NCBI RefSeq assembly: GCF_030408775.1 | Contig: NZ_CP047210.1 | Coordinates: 2,108,001-2,172,000, forward strand | Direction: 5' to 3' | Source: Corynebacterium fournieri | GTDB taxonomy: Bacteria; Actinomycetota; Actinomycetes; Mycobacteriales; Mycobacteriaceae | Length of the DNA: 64,000 nucleotides | Shown: positions 42,024 through 51,912 of the stretch, piece after piece | Position numbering within the stretch: position 1 is the first letter of the stretch | How the letters are laid out: the number at the start of each line of letters is the position of its first letter | Program-made: the position numbers and the translations under genes | The notes under the pieces: generated by a model | The model's input: the letters and a program-made list of their open reading frames with translations, nothing else | Database searches by the model: none | What the model was told of the DNA's origin: nothing

Positions 42024-43841
42024 TTACTGCGTTGCAGCGTGTTCGCGTTCGGTGAACTGCTTAGCGTTGACGCGGCGGGCGATTTTTCCGGCGGTGGAGC
42101 GGGCCACCCCGCCCGGCGCGCGGAACTCCACGACCTCCGGGGAAATGCCGTGGTTGTTGGTCACCGCGGAGCGGATCGCGTCTTCGGCGGCGGCGTCGCC
42201 GTCTTCGGTGGCGCCGTCGGCGCGCTCGGCGAGGATGATCAGGCGCTCCACGTCGTCGCCGGGCACCGCGAAGGCTGCGACGGAGTCCTTGCGCACGTGG
42301 TCGGTGGCCTCCATGACGGAAGCCTCGATGTCCTGCGGGTAGTGGTTGCGCCCCGCCACCACGACGAGGTCCTTGACGCGGCCGGTGATGTAGAGGTGGC
42401 CGTCGAGCACGGCTCCGAGATCGCCGGTGGCGCACCAGTTGTCCTTGGGCAGGCCGTCCTGGAGGGTGGCGCCGATGGTGTTGCGGAAGGTCGCCTCGGT
42501 CTCCTCCGGGCGGTCCAGGTAGCCGGCGGCGACGTTGTTGCCGTTGACCCAGATTTCGCCGATGCTGCCCTCGGGCAGCTCGTTTTTGGTCTCGGTGTCC
42601 ACGATGGCAAAGTGCATCCACTTCACCGGCTGGCCGTTGGAAGCCATGGGCACGCCGCCTTCGGCGGGCACGGCCTTGCCCTCGGCGAGGGCGGCGCGGT
42701 CGAACTCGACGAACTTCGGGCGTTCATCGGTGCGGTCCGTGGACACCAAAAGGGTCGTCTCCGCCAAGCCGTAGGAGGGGCGCAGCACGGTGCGGTCCAG
42801 GCCGGATTCGCCCAACGCGCCGATGAAGGCCTCGACGCCCGGCTTGGTCACGGATTCGGAGCCGATGATGATGCAGTCCACCGCAGAAAAGTCGTACTGC
42901 TCGGCGCGTTCCGGCGCAGCGTAGCGGGCTGCCAGGTCGAGCGCGAAGTTCGGGATGCAGGTGTAGATGTGCACGTCCGCGGGGTCGGCGTTTTCGCGGT
43001 TGAGCTTTTCCACCCAGCGCTTCGGGTTCTGCAGGAAGTCGCGCGGGCTCATGATGTCCAGCGCCTGTCCCAGCACGACGCCGAGGATGGCGACGATGAC
43101 GCCCATGTCGTGGTGCTGCGGCAGCCAGGTGGGGATGCGCAGCGGAGCTTCGAAGCGCAGCGCCTCGTTGATCTGCAGCACGTCGGTGACCAGGGCCTTA
43201 TTAGTGATCATCACGCCGGCCGGGTTGCGGGTTGAGCCGGAGGTGTACTGCAAAAAGCAGATGTCGTCTGCGGTGTCTTCGCCGTCGACCGGGGCGATGG
43301 GTTCGAAAGAGGCGGCCAGCGTGTCCGGCAGGGAGTCCACGGAGAGGATGCGCGGGCGCTGCGTACCCGGCCGGTCGGCGAAGAAGGCGCGCACGGCGGG
43401 CGCGCCGGCGGAGTTGGTCACCACGAGGCGCGCGTTCGCGTCGTCGAGCACGGCGCGCAGGTGCGCCTCGTGGCCGGGCTCGTTGGGGTCGTACAGCGGC
43501 ACCGGCACCAGCCCGGCGTAGAGCGCGCCCATGAACGCGAAGAGGTATTCGGCCGAGTTCGGCGCCATGATCGCGACGCGCTCGCCTGGATGGCCGATCT
43601 GCGCGAGCCGCGCCGCGACGGCCTTGATGCGGGTGTTGACCTCCGTGCGGGTGAAGGTGCGTGCCTCGCCGTCCGGGTTGGCGGTGTAGTCCCAATCGCG
43701 GATGTTGACCGCGTCTCCGCCGCCTGCGGCGAGGTGGGCCTGGTAGATCGTCTCGCTGAGACGCGGGAGGGTGAAGTGCTCCGGCAGGGCGATCTGCCCG
43801 TTGTCGTCGAAAAACTGCGCGATGAGCTGCTGCAGATCCAT
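42024..43841 (-). CDS. fadD32: Fatty-acid--AMP ligase FadD32
   Basis: 605 residues of the fatty acyl-AMP ligase type. The adenylation loop is FLQYTSGSTRNPAGVMIT (about residues 196-213), followed by GSESVTKPG, LRPSYGLAETTL, and the hinge block CATGDLGAVLDGHLYITGRVKDLVVV. It activates long fatty acids as acyl-AMP and loads them on the N-terminal ACP of Pks13. Position directly before pks13 is the conserved one. Confidence 0.96.
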   Translation of the reverse strand: MDLQQLIAQFFDDNGQIALPEHFTLPRLSETIYQAHLAAGGGDAVNIRDWDYTANPDGEARTFTRTEVNTRIKAVAARLAQIGHPGERVAIMAPNSAEYLFAFMGALYAGLVPVPLYDPNEPGHEAHLRAVLDDANARLVVTNSAGAPAVRAFFADRPGTQRPRILSVDSLPDTLAASFEPIAPVDGEDTADDICFLQYTSGSTRNPAGVMITNKALVTDVLQINEALRFEAPLRIPTWLPQHHDMGVIVAILGVVLGQALDIMSPRDFLQNPKRWVEKLNRENADPADVHIYTCIPNFALDLAARYAAPERAEQYDFSAVDCIIIGSESVTKPGVEAFIGALGESGLDRTVLRPSYGLAETTLLVSTDRTDERPKFVEFDRAALAEGKAVPAEGGVPMASNGQPVKWMHFAIVDTETKNELPEGSIGEIWVNGNNVAAGYLDRPEETEATFRNTIGATLQDGLPKDNWCATGDLGAVLDGHLYITGRVKDLVVVAGRNHYPQDIEASVMEATDHVRKDSVAAFAVPGDDVERLIILAERADGATEDGDAAAEDAIRSAVTNNHGISPEVVEFRAPGGVARSTAGKIARRVNAKQFTEREHAATQ

Positions 43842-43876
43842 ACCCTGACTCCTTAGCTAAGAAAAACTATTTTGGA

Positions 43877-44833
43877 CTACAAACTTTCTACCACGTTCCG
43901 GATCCAACCTACAGTCCACTCCGGCGTCGTCGTCCCGGGAATCACGGCTGGGTTGGTGGCGTACATCGCGTGGTTGCCGTTCGCGGCGATGAGCGCCTGC
44001 GCCCGGTCGATGGCGTTGCCCACGCCCTGCGGGGCGTCGCAGACCGTGTCGTCCGGCGCGCAGATCTCAAAGGCGCGGTCCTCCACCAGACCAAAGCCGC
44101 CGGGGCGCGGCCCGGTCATGGTCGCACCCGGCGTGGCGGCGCTGACCAGGCGTTGCAGCGGCAGCATCGCAATCTCCGCGCCCACGCCGCCGACCTCGGC
44201 GCCGGGGTTGACGCCCACGCCGTTTTCGCGCCGCCCGTCGGCGATCATCACCGCGCCCAGCAGCCGCTCCGGGTTGATCGGACCGGCGCTGTTGCCGATC
44301 TGGGAGGCCACATCGCCCACAATCACCGCGCCCTGGGAGAAGCCGGCGATGATGAACTTCGTCGACGGGCAGGTCTCCGCCACGAACCGCAGCTCGCCGC
44401 TCAGCTTGGCGGTACCCTCGGCGCGCGAGTCGTCGTACGTCATCTCCGCGCGCCCGCGCTCCGTCTGGATGTTCCTGAACTGCGCGGTATACGGCACGGT
44501 GAACACGCGCACGTGGTTGATGTCGTACATCTGCTGCAGCGGCTGGGTGATGGAGAGCATGAAGCTCGCCGGGTTGGCCTGCGGGTTGAACGGGTCGTCG
44601 TCCGCGGCGGATTCCCAGGTGCCGGGCACGGAGACCACCTCGACCGCGGGGCACCAGTCCGGCTCGGCCGGTGCGTCCTTTTCTGGCTGCGTTTCGGATT
44701 CGGATGTCTCAAGCGGCCCGTCGGCGGACGGCAGCCCGGTCTCGCCGGAGCGCCACTGGTAGATCCCCAGCCCGATCAGAGACAGCACCACAATCACTGC
44801 GGCGACGACAAACACGTTGCGCGAAGTGCGCAT
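43877..44833 (-). CDS. Cutinase-family lipase (Rv3802c-like), membrane anchored
   Basis: 318 residues. One N-terminal helix (VFVVAAVIVVLSLIGLGIYQW), a Glu/Pro/Ser-rich linker, then a cutinase/serine esterase domain with nucleophile FIIAGFSQGAVIVGDV. Likely catalytic Asp lies in APDDTVCD (Cys flanked), and His in GNHAMY near the end. The mycobacterial homologue Rv3802c, in the same place beside fadD32, is a phospholipase/thioesterase needed for envelope integrity. It lies 25 bp after the DUF732 lipoprotein and 36 bp before fadD32, in the same direction. Confidence 0.9.
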   Translation of the reverse strand: MRTSRNVFVVAAVIVVLSLIGLGIYQWRSGETGLPSADGPLETSESETQPEKDAPAEPDWCPAVEVVSVPGTWESAADDDPFNPQANPASFMLSITQPLQQMYDINHVRVFTVPYTAQFRNIQTERGRAEMTYDDSRAEGTAKLSGELRFVAETCPSTKFIIAGFSQGAVIVGDVASQIGNSAGPINPERLLGAVMIADGRRENGVGVNPGAEVGGVGAEIAMLPLQRLVSAATPGATMTGPRPGGFGLVEDRAFEICAPDDTVCDAPQGVGNAIDRAQALIAANGNHAMYATNPAVIPGTTTPEWTVGWIRNVVESL

Positions 44834-44857
44834 GAGCCAGGGCTCCCTTCTGTACTG

Positions 44858-45346
44858 CTAGGAGCAGAGGTTGGTGCGGGCGGCCTCGCTGATCAGCGCC
44901 GCCACACCCGCCGCGTCCATGTCGGTGCGACGCTGCTCCACAAGCTGACCTGCCACCGCGTCGCGGGTGATCAGGTTGTCGGCGCACACGGTAGCGCCGG
45001 TGGCTGTGAGCTGGTCTTCAATACCGTCGACGTTGACTCCGCTTTCCCTGAGTTTGGCCAGGTAGGCCTCCTCCTGAGGCGAAAACGCGCTCGCCTGCTG
45101 CGGCACGCCAGTCACCTCGCGGGCGGGCTGGTCGTCGACGCGGTTGCCTGACGACGCGTTCCGCTCCCCCGCTGCCGGCGCCGCCGACGAGGAGGTGGGG
45201 GTTGCGGTGGAAGAGGGCGCCTCAGTCGTTTCCTCGGCAACGGTCGGGGTGTCCGTCACGTCCTCGGATTCCACGGTGGTGCCGCCGCATGCGGTAAGGG
45301 CGGCGGCGCTGGCGGCCGCAACCAGGCTCAATGCAACCTTGCGCAC
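44858..45346 (-). CDS. DUF732-type lipoprotein
   Basis: 162 residues. Lipoprotein signal MRKVALSLVAAASAAALTAC, a Thr/Ser/Pro/Ala-rich linker (residues 22-70), and a C-terminal helical DUF732-like domain (EEAYLAKLRESGVNVDG; Cys in ATVCADN and at NLCS form a likely disulfide). Function unknown. The GTG start overlaps the stop of the mycolyltransferase gene by one base (TAGTG), so translation is coupled; a role near mycolate transfer is plausible but not shown. Confidence 0.8.
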   Translation of the reverse strand: MRKVALSLVAAASAAALTACGGTTVESEDVTDTPTVAEETTEAPSSTATPTSSSAAPAAGERNASSGNRVDDQPAREVTGVPQQASAFSPQEEAYLAKLRESGVNVDGIEDQLTATGATVCADNLITRDAVAGQLVEQRRTDMDAAGVAALISEAARTNLCS

Positions 45347-47301
45347 TACTTCTTCCTCACATTGACGTTGCCGTTGACCTGCTCGATCGTGCCGTGCTGG
45401 AAATCGATGGTCAGACCGCCGGCCGGGATCTTCGCCATGTCCTTGACCGGCCAACCCAGCTCGCCCTGCTCGTAGCCGCGCTTGCCCCACTCGTCGAAGA
45501 TCTCGCCGGTGAGAATCGTGTGCGCGCCCGTCGCGGCGGACCAGTAGATGTTGCCGTGCTCGAACGGCTGGAAGAAGCCGCCCTTGACCGCAACCTCGTT
45601 GCCGGTCGGGTAGCCCAGCTCGGAGGTGGCAGTGCCGATCTCGCCGTACTTCTCGGCGATCGCGCCGTGGACCACGAAGTGCTTGCCGTCCGGGTTGCGG
45701 GTGAGGAAGCCGCCCTGGAACTGCTGCACGTAGCCCTGGCCCACCTGGTTGGCCTCGGCCACCGGGTACTTCAGGTCGCCGGTTTCGTAGCCGTTTTCGC
45801 CCCAGGCACCGAACATGTCGCCCGGAATGGCGTACGCGCCGGTCTGCGGGGTCCAGTACACGGAGCCGTGCTCGAAGTGCACGAAGCGGCCCACGCCGTC
45901 CGGCGCCGCCGTCTCGCCCGTAGTGGGGAAGCCCAACCAGCCAGCCGGGCCGCCGAGCGCGTTGTACTTTGCCAGGATCGCACCGTACAACGCGTGCGCG
46001 CCGGTCTCCGGGGACCAGTAGGCGGTGCCGCCGCGGAAGTCCTGGGCCTTGCCCTTGGTGTCCTTGCCCGCGTCGTACTCGTCGTTGACACAGGTGCCGA
46101 TCACGCCGGCCTTCGTCTCCTCCGCAATGGCGCCGATCGGGGTGCAATCGGAGCCGCGGCCCGCTTCCGGCACCTTCAGCGCGTTGGCGATGTACGGCCA
46201 CGCCTGGGCCATCTCGAACTGCCAGTACTCCCAGGAGTGCACGCCGGACGGGCGGAAGCGCACGATCGGCTTCACCGGGGTGCGCGAGGCGTAGTCCACG
46301 AAGGTCTGGGTGGACAGGCGCGACAGGACCTCCAGGCCGACACCGGCCGGGTTGGCCTGACCCTTGGCCACAGACTCGGGGTTGCCAAAGTCGTCGCGGC
46401 CGGAGCCGGCGGAGACGTAAACCGTCATGTCCTTGAGGTTTTCGATGCCCAGCTTCGGGTCGTGGTCGATCCAGTCCTGCGAGCCCAGCGGGCCCCACAT
46501 CGCCTCAGCGTTGTAGCCGCCGGCGTCCATCTGCGCCGCGCGGATGGCGGTGGGCATACCGGTGGTGGTGGTGTCCAGGTAGCCGGAGAAGGAGCCGACG
46601 AAGTCGAACAGGTGCGGGTTGCGCTCCGCCAGGTTGACTGCGGCAGTGCCGCCCATGGACAGGCCCACCACAGCACGCGAGTCGTTCGAGCGGAACTCGT
46701 TGTTCAGCACCGGGATGAGCTCCTTGGTCAGGAACGCCTCCCACTTGTAGTGCTTGCCGTTGTCCTCTCGCTGCCAGTCGGAGTAGAAGGAGGACTCGCC
46801 GCCGACCGGGAGGATGACGTTGACGTTCTTGTCGGCGTAGAACTGCTCGATGTTGGTCTCGATGGTCCAGCCGTTTTCGTCGTCACGCGCGCGCAGGCCG
46901 TCCAGCGCCCAGACCTCCGGGAACTTCGCGGTTGGGTTGGAGTGCCAGTCGCGAGCCAGCAGGATCTGCACCTGGATCGGGTGATCCGGCATGGACGGAG
47001 AGTTGATGAACACGGCCACACGCCGGCTGGTGATCCACTCGATGCGGTCCACCTTCACGCCGTCGGGCAGGCCCGGGATCTGCGGGTTCTTCTCCACCTC
47101 GATCGGGGTGCGCTTCGGCGGGTCGTGCGGGCGCAGGCCGTCGGAGATACCGCGGTTGGAGGAAAGCTGCGAGGACAGATCGCCCGGCAGGCTCGACTGT
47201 GCGCCTGCGGCCGGCGCGGCTACCGGGGCCAGCGTGAGAGCAAGGGCGGCGGGCAGCACAGCGGCGGCGAGCCGCGTGGGGGTGGTTCGGTTGTCTCGCA
47301 T
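45346..47301 (-). CDS. Mycolyltransferase with C-terminal LGFP repeats (Cop1/PS1 type)
   Basis: 651 residues. Signal peptide MRDNRTTPTRLAAAV...APAAGA; esterase domain of the antigen 85 type with nucleophile VGLSMGGTAAVNLAERN (near residue 212) and likely His in GVHSWEYW; then about four LGFP repeats (for example WLGFPTTGETAAPDG, GARNYW-like aromatic blocks) covering residues 400-640, which bind the cell wall. It transfers mycolate between trehalose and arabinogalactan or trehalose monomycolate outside the cell. The start follows AGGAGAC. The pairing with a shorter paralogue downstream fits Corynebacterium. Confidence 0.93.
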   Translation of the reverse strand: MRDNRTTPTRLAAAVLPAALALTLAPVAAPAAGAQSSLPGDLSSQLSSNRGISDGLRPHDPPKRTPIEVEKNPQIPGLPDGVKVDRIEWITSRRVAVFINSPSMPDHPIQVQILLARDWHSNPTAKFPEVWALDGLRARDDENGWTIETNIEQFYADKNVNVILPVGGESSFYSDWQREDNGKHYKWEAFLTKELIPVLNNEFRSNDSRAVVGLSMGGTAAVNLAERNPHLFDFVGSFSGYLDTTTTGMPTAIRAAQMDAGGYNAEAMWGPLGSQDWIDHDPKLGIENLKDMTVYVSAGSGRDDFGNPESVAKGQANPAGVGLEVLSRLSTQTFVDYASRTPVKPIVRFRPSGVHSWEYWQFEMAQAWPYIANALKVPEAGRGSDCTPIGAIAEETKAGVIGTCVNDEYDAGKDTKGKAQDFRGGTAYWSPETGAHALYGAILAKYNALGGPAGWLGFPTTGETAAPDGVGRFVHFEHGSVYWTPQTGAYAIPGDMFGAWGENGYETGDLKYPVAEANQVGQGYVQQFQGGFLTRNPDGKHFVVHGAIAEKYGEIGTATSELGYPTGNEVAVKGGFFQPFEHGNIYWSAATGAHTILTGEIFDEWGKRGYEQGELGWPVKDMAKIPAGGLTIDFQHGTIEQVNGNVNVRKK

Positions 47302-47424
47302 GAGTCTCCTACCTCGTCTGGCTACTGGTGTCACAAGAGTATCGACCAAAAGCTTAAGTTTCACTTGAAGGTTTAGTCGTGTGCGACACGCGCGGCGTTA
47401 CATTGCGAGAGCAAGGCAGAAGAA

Positions 47425-47463
47425 AACCGGCCCCTGCCAGATACGATCCGCAGGAAGCCGGTT
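47425..47463 (-). terminator. Intrinsic terminator after the second mycolyltransferase gene
   Basis: AACCGGC (47425-47431) with inner CCTGC pairs with GCAGG and GCCGGTT (47457-47463); on the minus strand TTTTCTTCT follows. It separates the arabinogalactan half from the mycolate half of the cluster. Confidence 0.85.
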
Positions 47464-47481
47464 GCCAGGAAAGCGCGAGTT

Positions 47482-48495
47482 CTACCAGGCGTTCATCACA
47501 TTCAGGATGCGACCCTTGTTCGCCTCGAGCTGGGAGCCGAACTGGTCCCAGTTGTGCAGGCCGGTCGGCGTGAACACGGCGGTGTGCTGCACGCCGGTCA
47601 CGGTCGCCTTCGCGGACCACAGGCGGGTGGTAAAGCTTGCGATAGTCTCCAGCGCAATGCCGGCAGCACGGTGCTGCGGCAGGTACTTCTCGTCGGCCGG
47701 GCCCGGCACGCCGGAGCCGGCGGAGACGTACACGTCGCGGCCGCGCAGGTTACCCATGTTCAAGAACGGGTCGTTCTCGTAACGGCGCGGGTTGAGCACG
47801 GAGCCCCACATGGCGTTGAGGTTGTACAGTCCGCCGTCAAGAAGCGCGGCACGCAGCGCGGTCTGGCCGCCCGGGATGGTGGTGGTCAAGTAGCCGGAGA
47901 AGGACAGCACCTGGCGGAACTGCTGCGGGTGCAGGGCGGCCAGGTTGATCGCGGCGGTGCCGCCCATGGACAGGCCGAGGATGGAGTTGTTCGTCGGGGA
48001 CACACCGAAGTGGGTCTGCAGGTAGGACGGCAGCTCCTTGGACAGGAAGGTGTCCCACTTGTACGTCACCGGGTGGTTGAAGTCGTAGGTCGCCGGGGCG
48101 TTCCAGTCGGTGTAGAAGGAGGACTGGCCGCCAACCGGCATGACCAGAGTGATGTTGTTGTCCTTGAAGGTCCGCGCGGCGTTGACGTCGTTAACCCACG
48201 CGTTAGTGATCTCGGTCGCGCGCAAGCCGTCGAGCATGTACAGGCCCGCGTTGCCGCCGCGCTGCGCCGGCTGGATCTGGACGGTGATGTGGCGGCCCAT
48301 CGCCGGGGACCACACCGTGCAACGCTGCACCCAGAAGCCCACCCGGTCCCACTCGCAGGTGCCGGTGGAGTCCGGGCGCAGCCAGTCGCGGTGCGCCGCC
48401 GACGCCTGCGGGGCGCCGACCACCATGGAAACGGCACTGAGCAGCGCCATGAGCAGTGCGGTGAGCTTGCGGCGCACGGAATTTTTGGAGTTCAT
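47482..48495 (-). CDS. Mycolyltransferase, antigen 85 type without repeats
   Basis: About 337 residues. Signal peptide (residues 1-33, ending APQASA), then the esterase domain: nucleophile LGLSMGGTAAINLAALHP, Glu/Asp and His regions in GSGVPGPADE and PTGLHNWDQFG. Same reaction as its neighbour: mycolate transfer using trehalose monomycolate. It has no LGFP repeats. Start MNSKNSVRR follows GAGGGGAC. It is followed by a strong terminator. Confidence 0.92.
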   Translation of the reverse strand: MNSKNSVRRKLTALLMALLSAVSMVVGAPQASAAHRDWLRPDSTGTCEWDRVGFWVQRCTVWSPAMGRHITVQIQPAQRGGNAGLYMLDGLRATEITNAWVNDVNAARTFKDNNITLVMPVGGQSSFYTDWNAPATYDFNHPVTYKWDTFLSKELPSYLQTHFGVSPTNNSILGLSMGGTAAINLAALHPQQFRQVLSFSGYLTTTIPGGQTALRAALLDGGLYNLNAMWGSVLNPRRYENDPFLNMGNLRGRDVYVSAGSGVPGPADEKYLPQHRAAGIALETIASFTTRLWSAKATVTGVQHTAVFTPTGLHNWDQFGSQLEANKGRILNVMNAW

Positions 48496-48561
48496 AGGTC
48501 CCCTCAAAACGTGTTTTCAGGCAAAAGACACGTTTACGTTACCAATTCGATACTCAACCCG

Positions 48562-50373
48562 CTATTCCCCGGCGTGGGCATCGACCGGCCACGCGATGCG
48601 TTCGCCGTCCATACCGGGGTTCTCCCCGTGGCGGATCGCGCGGCGGGTGTCGGCGTCGATGTAGACCCCCGGATCGCTGGAAAGCTGCAGCGTACGGCCC
48701 TTACCCAGGGAGTAGCGGACGTTGGCCCAGAAGCGCTGCTGGCTCATGGGTTCGCGGGAGGTGGCCAACAGTTCGGCGATCTCGGGGCTGCGCAGTGCGG
48801 CGCGGGCCTGCTTGGCGCGCATGGTGCTGATAAACGGGGGCAACCCGTCCAAGGTGGTGTCGGAGTCAGCGGCCTGCCAGATGGGGTCGAGGAATTTGTC
48901 GTGGCCGACGCGGCCGTCCGGGTCCCGCGGCATCCGGGCCGCGATAGGGGTGGCCAGGCCGACGGTGTCCAGAATGCGGACGTCGAGAGGCGCATTCATG
49001 CTCGTCATACCCAGGTTGATCAGGTAAGCGGTCAGCGGCAGGTTGCGCAGGTCTGAGTCTTGCTCTTCGCGGTCGCGGTAGAACCAGCTGTAAATCTCCG
49101 GCTCGGCGGAGACGTATGCGAGGTTGAGCTGCGCGGCGTCCGCGTCGTCGGCGTCTTCGAGCGCTTCCTCCCAGTTGCGCATGAGTTTGGAACCGAGGAA
49201 ATCTTCGGCGTAGCGCGGCGGGTCGGCCGGCTCGCGGCCCACGGCGAGCGTCCAAAACTCGCGCTCGTCCACAATGCCGAGTTCCTTCTCGCCGGTCTGG
49301 TACGCCTCCCAGTCGATGGGGTGCGCGCGCACGATGGTCACGCCTGCCCACACCACGACGGCGGTGGTCACGGCCACGCTCACGCGGGTCAGCGGCACGG
49401 CCATCACGGGCAGAAGCAGCGCGAACAGCGGCAGCAGCCACATGCGCCCGTGCATGAAGTCGCCGCCGACGCGCAGCACGTAGAGGATGTGCACCAGCGC
49501 GCAGCCTGTGGCCACCAGCACAATTGCTAAGCGACGTCCTCCGGCCTCCCGCAGAAACCACCACCCCAGCACTGCGGCGGCGAGAACCGGCAGCCACAGC
49601 CAGTAGTAGCCCACAAAGTCGCCGAAGTACTCGAACCCGCGCGCCCACTCGGAGTCGGACGCGGACTTGGCCACGGCAGTGTGCGGGGTGAGCAGGCCGT
49701 AGTAGCCCATGCGGAAGATCTGGTAGGCCGCGGGCACGGGCAGCGCGGCGGCGAGGATGCCGGCCGCCTTGCGCGGGTTGTACGCCAGCAGCAGGATGCC
49801 GGTCACGCCGCCGTAGAGCGCGAGCTCGGGGCGCACCAGCCAGGACAGGCCGCACCAGAAGGCGAGGAAGTAGCCGACACCGGGGGCGCGGCGACGCAGG
49901 GGCTCGGCCCAGGCGACGAGCGCGGCCCACCATCCGGCGATCCACAGCAGTGATAGGCCCCACTCCAGGCCCGAGGTGGCGAAGTCGCGCGCCGGCGGCA
50001 GCGCCAGGTAGATCACGATGCCGAGGGGGAAGACGGGCCCGACCTTGCCCCAAAACCGGCCCGCGGAGTAGGTGGCCAGCGCTGCAGCTGCGACGGTGCA
50101 GATCAGGGCCAGCCACATGGCCACGTCCTCGAGGCGGGCGCCGGTGAGCCAGGCGAAGGCGGTGATGAGGTACTGCCAAAGCGTGGAGGTGTTCGCCTCC
50201 ACGCGCTCGCCTGCGTTAAACACCGGACCGTTGCCGGCGAGCAGGTTGCGCACGGTGCGCAGAACGATCAGGCCGTCGTCGGAGATCCAGCGGCGGGTCC
50301 ACCCGCCCCAGAACGCGAATACGCCCGCAACTGCGGCTGCGGCGAGCGCGGAGATGCGGGCGTGTTGTGTCAT
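48562..50373 (-). CDS. aftB: Arabinofuranosyltransferase AftB (GT-C)
   Basis: 603 residues, about ten helices and a C-terminal exported domain. The first outer loop GGWTRRWISDDGLIVLRTVRNLLAGNGPVFN contains the Asp-Asp pair that marks the active site. AftB uses decaprenyl-phosphoryl arabinose to add the terminal beta-1,2 arabinose of arabinogalactan. The position before ubiA and glfT2 matches Rv3805c-Rv3808c. Length is normal. Confidence 0.95.
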   Translation of the reverse strand: MTQHARISALAAAAVAGVFAFWGGWTRRWISDDGLIVLRTVRNLLAGNGPVFNAGERVEANTSTLWQYLITAFAWLTGARLEDVAMWLALICTVAAAALATYSAGRFWGKVGPVFPLGIVIYLALPPARDFATSGLEWGLSLLWIAGWWAALVAWAEPLRRRAPGVGYFLAFWCGLSWLVRPELALYGGVTGILLLAYNPRKAAGILAAALPVPAAYQIFRMGYYGLLTPHTAVAKSASDSEWARGFEYFGDFVGYYWLWLPVLAAAVLGWWFLREAGGRRLAIVLVATGCALVHILYVLRVGGDFMHGRMWLLPLFALLLPVMAVPLTRVSVAVTTAVVVWAGVTIVRAHPIDWEAYQTGEKELGIVDEREFWTLAVGREPADPPRYAEDFLGSKLMRNWEEALEDADDADAAQLNLAYVSAEPEIYSWFYRDREEQDSDLRNLPLTAYLINLGMTSMNAPLDVRILDTVGLATPIAARMPRDPDGRVGHDKFLDPIWQAADSDTTLDGLPPFISTMRAKQARAALRSPEIAELLATSREPMSQQRFWANVRYSLGKGRTLQLSSDPGVYIDADTRRAIRHGENPGMDGERIAWPVDAHAGE

Positions 50374-50398
50374 TGCGACGATGTTAGTGGCTCACGGC

Positions 50399-51394
50399 CT
50401 ACCAACCTAAGTTCGGCACGATGTAGACGGCCATGGCGACGCAGAAGATCCACACCAGGGCCAGCAGCTGCAGGACGCGGTCCTCCAGCGCGATCTCGTC
50501 CGGGGCGCCGCCTTGGCCGCCGTCGACCACGGAGGCGTAGCGCAAAATGGCGATGACGAACGGGACCATGGAGATCTGGTACCAGATGCCAGCGGTGCCC
50601 TCGACGGAGTTGGACAGCTGGAAGCCCCACAGCGCGTACGACATGACCACGGCGGTGGCCGATAGCGTCCACACAAACCGCAGGTAGGTCTCGGTGTAGC
50701 CCTGCAGCGAGCGACGGATTTCCGCGCCAGTCTCCTTGACCAGCAGCAACTCGGCATAGCGCTTGCCGGAGGCCATGAACAGGGAACCGAACGCAGCGAC
50801 CAGCAGGAACCACTGCGACAGAGAGATGCCGGCGGCCACACCACCGGCCATAGTGCGCAGCATGAAGCCGGAGGACACGAGCGCGATGTCGATCACCGGG
50901 ATGTGCTTCCAGCCGAAGCAGTAGCCCAGCTGCAGCGCAATGTAGATGCCGATGACCCAGGCCAGCGAGCCGCCGTCGGTAGCCAGCAGCGACAGCCCCA
51001 GCGCTAGCGCGATGAGCAACGCCGCCATGACGTACGCCAGGTTGATCGGCAGCATGCCGGAGGCGATCGGGCGGAAGCGCTTGGTGGGGTGGCGGCGGTC
51101 GGATTCGACGTCGCGCGCGTCGTTGATCAGGTAAATCGAGGATGCGCCGAAGCAGAACACCACGAACGCCAGCACGATGTCCCAGGCGGTGCGGGAGTTG
51201 AATGAATCCGCGCCGGCGGCCAGCGGCGCGGCCAGCACCAGGACGTTTTTGACCCACTGCTTCGGGCGCAGGCCCTTGAGCATCGCATCCGGCAGGTTCT
51301 TCGGCGGAGCCTTCTTCATCACTTGATCCACGCCGGAGGTATGCGGCTCCGACTTGATCAGGGGCTCGTCCACAGGTTCACGGGTGTTTGCCAC
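50399..51394 (-). CDS. ubiA: Decaprenyl-phosphate phosphoribosyltransferase UbiA
   Basis: 331 residues, nine helices, UbiA prenyltransferase family. The metal-binding motif NDARDVESD (residues 91-99) and following RRHPTKRFRPIASG are the phosphoribosyltransferase type. It joins decaprenyl phosphate and phosphoribosyl pyrophosphate, the first step to the arabinose donor. The start overlaps the PAP2 gene stop by one base. Confidence 0.95.
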   Translation of the reverse strand: MANTREPVDEPLIKSEPHTSGVDQVMKKAPPKNLPDAMLKGLRPKQWVKNVLVLAAPLAAGADSFNSRTAWDIVLAFVVFCFGASSIYLINDARDVESDRRHPTKRFRPIASGMLPINLAYVMAALLIALALGLSLLATDGGSLAWVIGIYIALQLGYCFGWKHIPVIDIALVSSGFMLRTMAGGVAAGISLSQWFLLVAAFGSLFMASGKRYAELLLVKETGAEIRRSLQGYTETYLRFVWTLSATAVVMSYALWGFQLSNSVEGTAGIWYQISMVPFVIAILRYASVVDGGQGGAPDEIALEDRVLQLLALVWIFCVAMAVYIVPNLGW

Positions 51395-51912
51395 TAGATC
51401 CTCTTCTCCGCCTCGATGGCCGCCTTCGCCGTTACTGCCCCGAGGGCGGCGCCGGCGAGGGTGTCGGTTGGGTAATGCACGCCGAGCACGTTACGCGAGA
51501 GCATCATCACCGGCACGAGCAGCCACGGCCACTTTGTGCCCGTGATATCCGCCAGGTGCACGGCAGCCGCGCCGGTGTTCGCTGCGTGCGAGGAAGGAAA
51601 CGACAGCTGGGACGGTGTTTTCACACCGATCTTCACGCGCGCGTCGTGCGGCCGGGGGCGTCGCACGATGCGCTTGAGCACCACGGTCGCGGCGTGCGCG
51701 GCGAAGGTGCCGGCGCCCAGGGCGAGCCACTTGGAGCGGCGTCGCTTATCCGTGTCGCCGATGCTCGTTGCGATGACGCCAGCCGTCGCAACCGCCAGCC
51801 ACCCGAGGTCGTGCTCGCCGAAGTAGCTCAAGCACCGAGCCGCCTTCGCGGATTCGGGGGTGTACAGCGCATCTTGGATGGCCACGAGCAGGTCTGTTTC
51901 TTTACTGGGCAT
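51394..51912 (-). CDS. PAP2-family phosphatase (Rv3807c-like)
   Basis: 172 residues with the three PAP2 motifs: KRIVRRPRP, SFPSSHAANTG and SRNVLGVHYPTDTLAG. It is the likely phosphatase that removes the 5-phosphate from decaprenyl-phosphoryl-5-phosphoribose made by UbiA. The start overlaps the glfT2 end by 11 bp, so glfT2, this gene and ubiA are co-translated. Confidence 0.9.
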   Translation of the reverse strand: MPSKETDLLVAIQDALYTPESAKAARCLSYFGEHDLGWLAVATAGVIATSIGDTDKRRRSKWLALGAGTFAAHAATVVLKRIVRRPRPHDARVKIGVKTPSQLSFPSSHAANTGAAAVHLADITGTKWPWLLVPVMMLSRNVLGVHYPTDTLAGAALGAVTAKAAIEAEKRI